In this document: in pieces, positions 5,021-9,582 of the stretch
How positions within the stretch are numbered: the first letter of the stretch is position 1
How the letters are laid out: each line of letters begins with the position of its first letter
NCBI GenBank assembly: GCA_034112285.1
Contig: JAWUVP010000062.1
Coordinates: 1 to 9,582 of the forward strand
DNA: 9,582 nt
Source: JAWUVP01 sp034112285
Lineage (GTDB): Bacteria; Pseudomonadota; Gammaproteobacteria; JABDGN01
Reading direction: 5' to 3'
Translations under genes and position numbers: made by a program
Notes under the pieces: generated by a model
Seen by the model: only the letters and a program-made list of their open reading frames with translations
Told to the model about the DNA's origin: nothing
Database searches by the model: none

Positions 5021-5449
5021 ATTGTTTCTAAAAATAGCTAATATTCGCCGAAAAGGTTTGTTGATGAGGCATCACCAAAGTTTGAATGTTTAATTTTAAT
5101 CAAATAAAGATAGTGTGATTTTTCAATGAGGCAACGCGTCGGCAAAGCTAATTGTGACTTAACACTTGGCTATTATTCGGCACTTAGTGTTGAATATGAT
5201 AAGAAAAAACACCTCCATTGAGGCTAGCGTTAAGCGAAAACGCGCTATGGTGGGGTTAGATGATGGCGTTAGGCATCAATTAATGCATTTTGATCTTTGA
5301 ATATATGCAAGTTTGATTCGGTTATCCTGGTGTTTTTTGGCAGGGCGTGGTCAGTCTTACTTATTTGTTTTATAATGATTATTAAAATTTTACTCGAGCC
5401 TCCAGCTTTTGGTCGAAAACAGATAATATTAAATCAGAGAGCATCGCAT
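5021..5449. other. 429-bp non-coding stretch upstream of cas1
   Basis: No convincing gene, tRNA or CRISPR repeat was seen here on either strand. It carries several small dyads: TGATG/CATCA at 5062-5074 and again at 5261-5278, AACACT/AGTGTT (5161-5166, 5186-5191), CCTC-CATT-GAGG (5212-5223) and TAGCG/CGCTA (5225-5229, 5243-5247). The last 100 bp hold the cas promoter candidate and a leader of about 65 nt. The open frame from 5297 joined to cas1 encodes a hydrophobic stretch that is not part of normal Cas1. Confidence 0.6.
5348..5376 (+). promoter_or_regulatory. cas operon promoter candidate
   Basis: A consensus TATAAT at 5371-5376 lies 17 nt after TGGTCA (5348-5353, 4 of 6 matches to TTGACA). 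Transcription would begin near 5383, giving an untranslated leader of about 67 nt before cas1. The -10 is convincing and the -35 is weak, which fits a regulated or modest promoter. Confidence 0.5.
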
Positions 5450-6427
5450 ATGGACTCACTCAAATCTTCCGACTTAAAAACGATCCTTCACTCAAAAAGA
5501 GCAAACCTTTATTATTTGGAACATTGCCGTGTTTTAGTCAATGGTGGGCGCGTTGAATATCTCACTAGCCAAGGAAAGCAATCCTTATACTGGAACATTC
5601 CCATCGCTAATACGACCAGCTTATTGCTTGGAACCGGAACATCAATAACACAAGCCGCCATGCGCGAATTGTCGAAAGCCGGAGTACTGGTTGGCTTTTC
5701 AGGGGGGAGTGGCACACCTTTATTTATGGCGACAGAGGTGCAAACTGACATTGCTTGGCTTACACCGCAAAGTGAATACAGACCCACCGAATATTTACAA
5801 CGTTGGGTAAGTTTTTGGTTTGATGACCACAAAAGAGTGGCTGCCGCGAAATTATTTCAACAAATAAGATTAGCACAAATTGAACGCTCATGGTTAGGGC
5901 CAAAGATGCAGCGAAATAATAATTTTGATATTAATGCAACACAGCTTAGGCTATTATTAAGCAATACGGCCAGTCAATTAGAGCATTGCCAAACAACATT
6001 TGATATTTTATCGCAAGAAGCCATGCTGACTAAAGCCCTCTATAAACACGCTTGTCGCGCAACAGAGTATCACACATTCACTCGTGCAAAATACGGCAGT
6101 GGCACAGACTTTGCTAATCACTTTTTAGACCATGGCAACTATCTAGCCTACGGCCTTGCCGCAACGGCAGCTTGGGTGCTAGGCTTACCGCATGGGCTTG
6201 CCGTACTACACGGTAAGACACGCCGTGGCGGCTTAGTCTTTGATATTGCTGACCTCATCAAAGATTCACTTGTACTACCACAAGCGTTTATTTCGGCTAT
6301 GGCAGGCGACTCAAAACAAGAATTTCGTCAAAAATGCATTGAAAATTTCAATCAAGCTTCCGCCTTAGACATTATGATTGATTGCGTTAAAAGTGTCGCA
6401 GAGGAATTAGGCCATACTAAATTATGA
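5450..6427 (+). CDS. cas1: CRISPR-associated endonuclease Cas1, type I-F
   Basis: A 325-aa protein of normal I-F Cas1 length. It is a metal-dependent integrase that, with Cas2, inserts new spacers into the CRISPR array. The start MDSLKSSDLKTILHSKRANL is the characteristic I-F opening. The N-terminal beta domain (about 1-90) includes the VNGGRVEY strand and SGGSGTPLF. The alpha domain carries the metal ligands E190 (in SQEAMLTKALYKHA), H254 (in GLAVLHGKTRRGG), and D265 and D268 (in FDIADLIKDS), at the numbering known for Pseudomonas aeruginosa Cas1, so it should be active. GAGAG (5437-5441) lies 8 nt before ATG 5450; the longer frame from 5297 is rejected. Its stop overlaps the cas2-3 start as ATGA, so the two are translationally coupled and their products form the I-F Cas1-Cas2/3 complex. 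Confidence 0.97.
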   Translation: MDSLKSSDLKTILHSKRANLYYLEHCRVLVNGGRVEYLTSQGKQSLYWNIPIANTTSLLLGTGTSITQAAMRELSKAGVLVGFSGGSGTPLFMATEVQTDIAWLTPQSEYRPTEYLQRWVSFWFDDHKRVAAAKLFQQIRLAQIERSWLGPKMQRNNNFDINATQLRLLLSNTASQLEHCQTTFDILSQEAMLTKALYKHACRATEYHTFTRAKYGSGTDFANHFLDHGNYLAYGLAATAAWVLGLPHGLAVLHGKTRRGGLVFDIADLIKDSLVLPQAFISAMAGDSKQEFRQKCIENFNQASALDIMIDCVKSVAEELGHTKL

Positions 6428-9400
6428 ATGTACTATTAATTTCACAATGTTCTGACAAAGCTCTAAAAGAAACACGGCGCATTATCGACCAATTTGCCGA
6501 ACGCAAAGGAACACGCACCTGGCAAACTAGTATTACGCAACAAGGGTTACTGGCCTTGCGGAAATTATTAAAAAAAACAGCACGACGAAACACCTCTGTC
6601 ATTTGTCATTGGATAAAAAAAGCTAACTATAGTGAAGTATTGTGGATAGTTGGCAACGCTAATAAATTTAACGAGCAAGGAAGTGTTCCAACCAATATGA
6701 CAACAAACAACATCCTCCGTACTGAAAATGAAAACAGCTGGCACACGTTAGAAAACATTGCGTTATTAGCTTCTATTGCAGGATTGTTTCATGATATTGG
6801 TAAAGCGAATAATTTGTTTCAGGCAAAGCTAGAAAATAATCAAAAAATAGCTGAGCCCTATCGTCACGAGTGGGTTTCTCTGCGATTATTTGAAGCATTT
6901 GTAAATTCACGAGAAGATAAAGAATGGCTAACTGAGCTGAGTCAAATAACGCCGGATATTGAAAAAGAAGTATTAACGCGTTTACAATCTATTAAAACAG
7001 TAAACAATAGTCCGCTAAGAACACTTAAACCTATCGCAAAAATTGTTGGTTGGCTAATTGTGTCGCATCATCGCTTACCGAAGAATCCAAAAAAATTGAG
7101 TCCAGATGATGAGAGCAACCTCTGGGCAGATTACTCATTAAACAACACCTGGAACTTAGCCCCCAAAAACAACATCACCATCAGCAAACAAGATATCGAA
7201 AATAACTGGACATTCAAACACAACACCCCTTTTGCGAGTAACACGTGGTGTAAAAAAGCCCATCAAATTGCAACACGAGCACTAAAACACTCAAACCTTT
7301 TCGCTATAAAAAACTTGTACGATGATCATTTTTCAAATCACCTCGCTCGTTTAAGCTTAATGCTAGCTGATCATAAATATTCTGCTGATAATGCAAATAC
7401 AAAATACCAAGACAAAGACTATGCTGCTTATGCCAATACGGATAAGAATGGCACTCTAAAACAAAAATTGGATGAACATAATATTGGCGTATGCAAAAAT
7501 GCCGCTTCTTTTGCACGCTCATTACCACGTATCAAAAAAGAACTCCCCAGCATAACGGGCATCAAGCCCTTAAAAAAACCAACAAAGCATAAAGATTTTC
7601 AATGGCAAAACAAAGCTTACGAGCTAGCCTACAGCCTAAAAGAAAAAACACAGGACTATGGTTTTTTTGGCATTAACATGGCCTCAACTGGCTGTGGAAA
7701 AACCTTTGCCAATGCCCGAATTATGTATGGGTTAGCAGATGAAAAACTAGGTTGTCGTTTTAGTGTTGCGTTAGGTTTACGAACACTGACTTTACAAACC
7801 GGCGATGCCTTTCGAGAATATTTACACCTCAACGATGATGACCTCGCCGTTATGATTGGCTCACAATCAGTAAAACAATTACATGAACTGCGCCAGCAAG
7901 AATCTAAAAAAACCTTCACAGGCAGTGAATCTAGCGAAGAGCTCTACGACGAATCCTTCTACTTTAAATACGATGGAGCAATAACCGACGGCGTTTTAAG
8001 CCAATGGCTCCAGCATCGTCACAAAGAACTCACTTTAATCAGTGCCCCTGTTCTGGTCAGCACCATTGACCACCTGATGCCAGCAACGGAAGGTGAGCGA
8101 GGTGGCAGGCAAATTGCCCCAATGCTACGCCTACTAACATCTGATTTAATTTTAGATGAGCCCGATGATTTCGGCATTGAAGATTTACCCGCCCTAGCGC
8201 GCCTAGTAAACTGGGCGGGCATGTTAGGCAGTCGTGTGCTGCTCTCTTCAGCGACGTTACCACCAGCCTTAATCAATGTGTTATTTGAAGCATACCAATC
8301 AGGGCGACAACATTACAACAACGCTTGCTTAGATGCTCAAACCAACCAACAAATTTGCTGCGCCTGGTTCGACGAAAAAAACAAACCCCAATCTGGCTTA
8401 TATCATGACATAGCTTCATTTAGCGCCGCCCACCAAACCTTTGTGAACAAGCGAATTACACATTTAGCAACCAATAAACCTTTACGCTATGCACAAATGG
8501 TCACAGTACAACCCGAAGACATAAAAACCAACGCCGTGCTTCATTGTTTAGCAGTAACCTTTCATAAACACATGCACCAATTGCACGACCAACATCACGA
8601 GACCAGCCCAACGAAACAACACATATCCATTGGATTAATTCGCATGGCTAATATCAACACCATGGTGGCACTAAGTCAATCGCTGTTAGCCATAGAGCCA
8701 AAAGAAAATTATTGTATTCATTTCTGTATTTATCATAGCCAACACCCACTGATTATCCGCTCGAATATGGAAAAAATATTAGATTCCGCTTTAAAGCGAG
8801 ACGAAAAAAATCCTTGCTGGAATGTACCCAGCATTGCCAATGCCATAAAAAACAAACCACAACAAAACCATATTTTTCTTGTGCTAGCAACAGCCGTGGC
8901 CGAAGTGGGCCGAGACCATGACTACGATTGGGCGATTGCCGAGCCAAGCTCAATGCGCTCACTAATCCAACTCGCGGGCCGCATTCAACGCCATCGCCAA
9001 ATACAACCTATTACACCCAACTTTTTAATCCTCAATAAAAATTATAACGCGTTAATGAATAAATCTGTCGCTTATTCTAGGCCAGGATTTGAATCTAAAT
9101 GTTTTCAGTTAACCAATAAAGACCTAAACGACTCATTGAAGCTCGAACAATACGAACACGTTAACGCCATCCCACGTATCACTGAAAATACAGAATTACA
9201 CGAAACAGAAAATCTAGTAGACTTAGAACATGCTCAACTAAAGGCTATCTGTTTTGGCAACTCAAAAGAACCAGAAGATTATTATTCTAAACTATGGTGG
9301 GAACACAACATCACTTGGTCTGCTCAAATGCAAAAAGAAACACCGTTTAGAAAGTCACAAGCCGATGAGCAATTTTGCTACTATATTGAAGATGAATATG

Positions 9401-9582
9401 ATGACCCAAGCTGGAAACTGATTGATAGAGAAGGAGCCTTACTAGGTACCGCTAAAATAAAAACGATCACCTTCAAGCTAACCAACAATGTTCAAGCTTG
9501 GGTTAATAATGACTTCTCAGAGCTATTGACTCAACTAGCCGACCAATTAGAAAAGCCGTTAACACTCGCAAGCCTTCAGTTT
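6424..9582 (+). CDS. cas3: Cas2-Cas3 fusion nuclease-helicase, type I-F (3' end beyond window)
   Basis: Open for 1053 codons to the window edge with no stop, against roughly 1,070-1,120 aa for the family, so little is missing. Residues 1 to about 95 are the Cas2 domain (MNVLLISQCSDKALKETRRI), which docks with Cas1. The HD nuclease domain has H107, H123-D124 in LFHDIGKA, H148 and H215-H216. The SF2 helicase shows Walker A ASTGCGKT (420-427), the DEAD-box variant D578-E-P-D581, S609-A-T611, a motif V region (ATAVAEVGRDHDYDW, 822-836) and motif VI QLAGRIQRHR (849-858). A C-terminal domain follows. It is recruited by the Csy (Cascade) complex to unwind and degrade target DNA, and also takes part in adaptation with Cas1. 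There is no good ribosome site of its own; the ATGA overlap with cas1 suggests coupling. All catalytic motifs appear intact. The fusion is diagnostic of type I-F. Confidence 0.96.
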   Translation, partial: MNVLLISQCSDKALKETRRIIDQFAERKGTRTWQTSITQQGLLALRKLLKKTARRNTSVICHWIKKANYSEVLWIVGNANKFNEQGSVPTNMTTNNILRTENENSWHTLENIALLASIAGLFHDIGKANNLFQAKLENNQKIAEPYRHEWVSLRLFEAFVNSREDKEWLTELSQITPDIEKEVLTRLQSIKTVNNSPLRTLKPIAKIVGWLIVSHHRLPKNPKKLSPDDESNLWADYSLNNTWNLAPKNNITISKQDIENNWTFKHNTPFASNTWCKKAHQIATRALKHSNLFAIKNLYDDHFSNHLARLSLMLADHKYSADNANTKYQDKDYAAYANTDKNGTLKQKLDEHNIGVCKNAASFARSLPRIKKELPSITGIKPLKKPTKHKDFQWQNKAYELAYSLKEKTQDYGFFGINMASTGCGKTFANARIMYGLADEKLGCRFSVALGLRTLTLQTGDAFREYLHLNDDDLAVMIGSQSVKQLHELRQQESKKTFTGSESSEELYDESFYFKYDGAITDGVLSQWLQHRHKELTLISAPVLVSTIDHLMPATEGERGGRQIAPMLRLLTSDLILDEPDDFGIEDLPALARLVNWAGMLGSRVLLSSATLPPALINVLFEAYQSGRQHYNNACLDAQTNQQICCAWFDEKNKPQSGLYHDIASFSAAHQTFVNKRITHLATNKPLRYAQMVTVQPEDIKTNAVLHCLAVTFHKHMHQLHDQHHETSPTKQHISIGLIRMANINTMVALSQSLLAIEPKENYCIHFCIYHSQHPLIIRSNMEKILDSALKRDEKNPCWNVPSIANAIKNKPQQNHIFLVLATAVAEVGRDHDYDWAIAEPSSMRSLIQLAGRIQRHRQIQPITPNFLILNKNYNALMNKSVAYSRPGFESKCFQLTNKDLNDSLKLEQYEHVNAIPRITENTELHETENLVDLEHAQLKAICFGNSKEPEDYYSKLWWEHNITWSAQMQKETPFRKSQADEQFCYYIEDEYDDPSWKLIDREGALLGTAKIKTITFKLTNNVQAWVNNDFSELLTQLADQLEKPLTLASLQF

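Noticed and set aside
5157..5274. Possible integron attC site (ACTTAAC at 5157-5163 and GTTAGGC at 5268-5274, about 118 bp apart)
   Set aside because: Both ends fit the loose core consensus, but the two arms pair at only 5 of 7 positions, no L boxes are visible, the inner sequence does not fold as one long stem, and no integron integrase is present.
5297..5449. N-terminal extension of Cas1 with a hydrophobic, membrane-like stretch
   Set aside because: The frame is open, but I-F Cas1 proteins start at the MDSL-type sequence at 5450, which has its own ribosome site, and the TATAAT promoter candidate lies inside the extension.
5021..5449. CRISPR array or leader in the window
   Set aside because: No regularly spaced repeats of any I-F type were seen here or elsewhere in the window; the array is probably beyond the right edge.
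7304..8962. Several minus-strand open frames of 68-87 codons
   Set aside because: They lie opposite cas2-3, show no recognisable protein features and are shadows of its reading frame.
6424..9582. Frameshift or stop breaking cas2-3
   Set aside because: Reading the frame from ATG 6424 through to the window end gives no stop, and the motifs appear in the right order.

Overview
The window looks like AT-rich gammaproteobacterial chromosome in an accessory or defence region. The clearest taxonomic signal is the pair at the right end: a type I-F cas1 followed by a fused cas2-cas3, an arrangement found almost only in Proteobacteria, mainly Gammaproteobacteria. The sequence does not give the genus. 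All genes that can be supported lie on the + strand.

Left block (about 21-2857): a three-gene operon of the Tn554 kind. It has two different tyrosine recombinases, both with complete R-H-R-H-Y active sites, and a small DUF6262/TnpC-like helical protein. The genes are tightly coupled: the second starts 4 nt after the first ends, and the third overlaps the second by 8 nt.

Middle block (about 2858-5020): accessory cargo. A 375-bp stretch rich in hairpins leads into a 196-aa protein with a C-terminal GNAT-like acetyltransferase signature and an unusual N-terminus carrying two PIP-box-like motifs. An imperfect ~40-bp direct repeat brackets this gene, and its second copy sits just upstream of a BrnT/BrnA type II toxin-antitoxin operon. 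A small four-helix membrane protein of unknown function follows, with its own promoter candidate.

Right block (about 5021-9582): a 429-bp non-coding stretch with a promoter candidate, then cas1 (325 aa, complete, catalytic E190/H254/D265/D268) overlapping by 4 nt with cas2-3, which stays open to the window edge (1053 codons). The Cascade genes (cas8f, cas5f, cas7f, cas6f) and the CRISPR array are not in the window and would be expected beyond 9582. This is a canonical, adaptation-competent I-F layout, not the Tn7-associated I-F3 form, which lacks cas1 and cas2-3.

Reading the blocks together (inference): a site-specific recombinase module, an addiction module and a CRISPR-Cas locus side by side suggest a genomic island in which the recombinases may have moved some of the cargo and BrnTA may stabilise it. 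The element ends cannot be placed from this window. The parts most worth a second look are the PIP-like/GNAT protein and the repeats around it.
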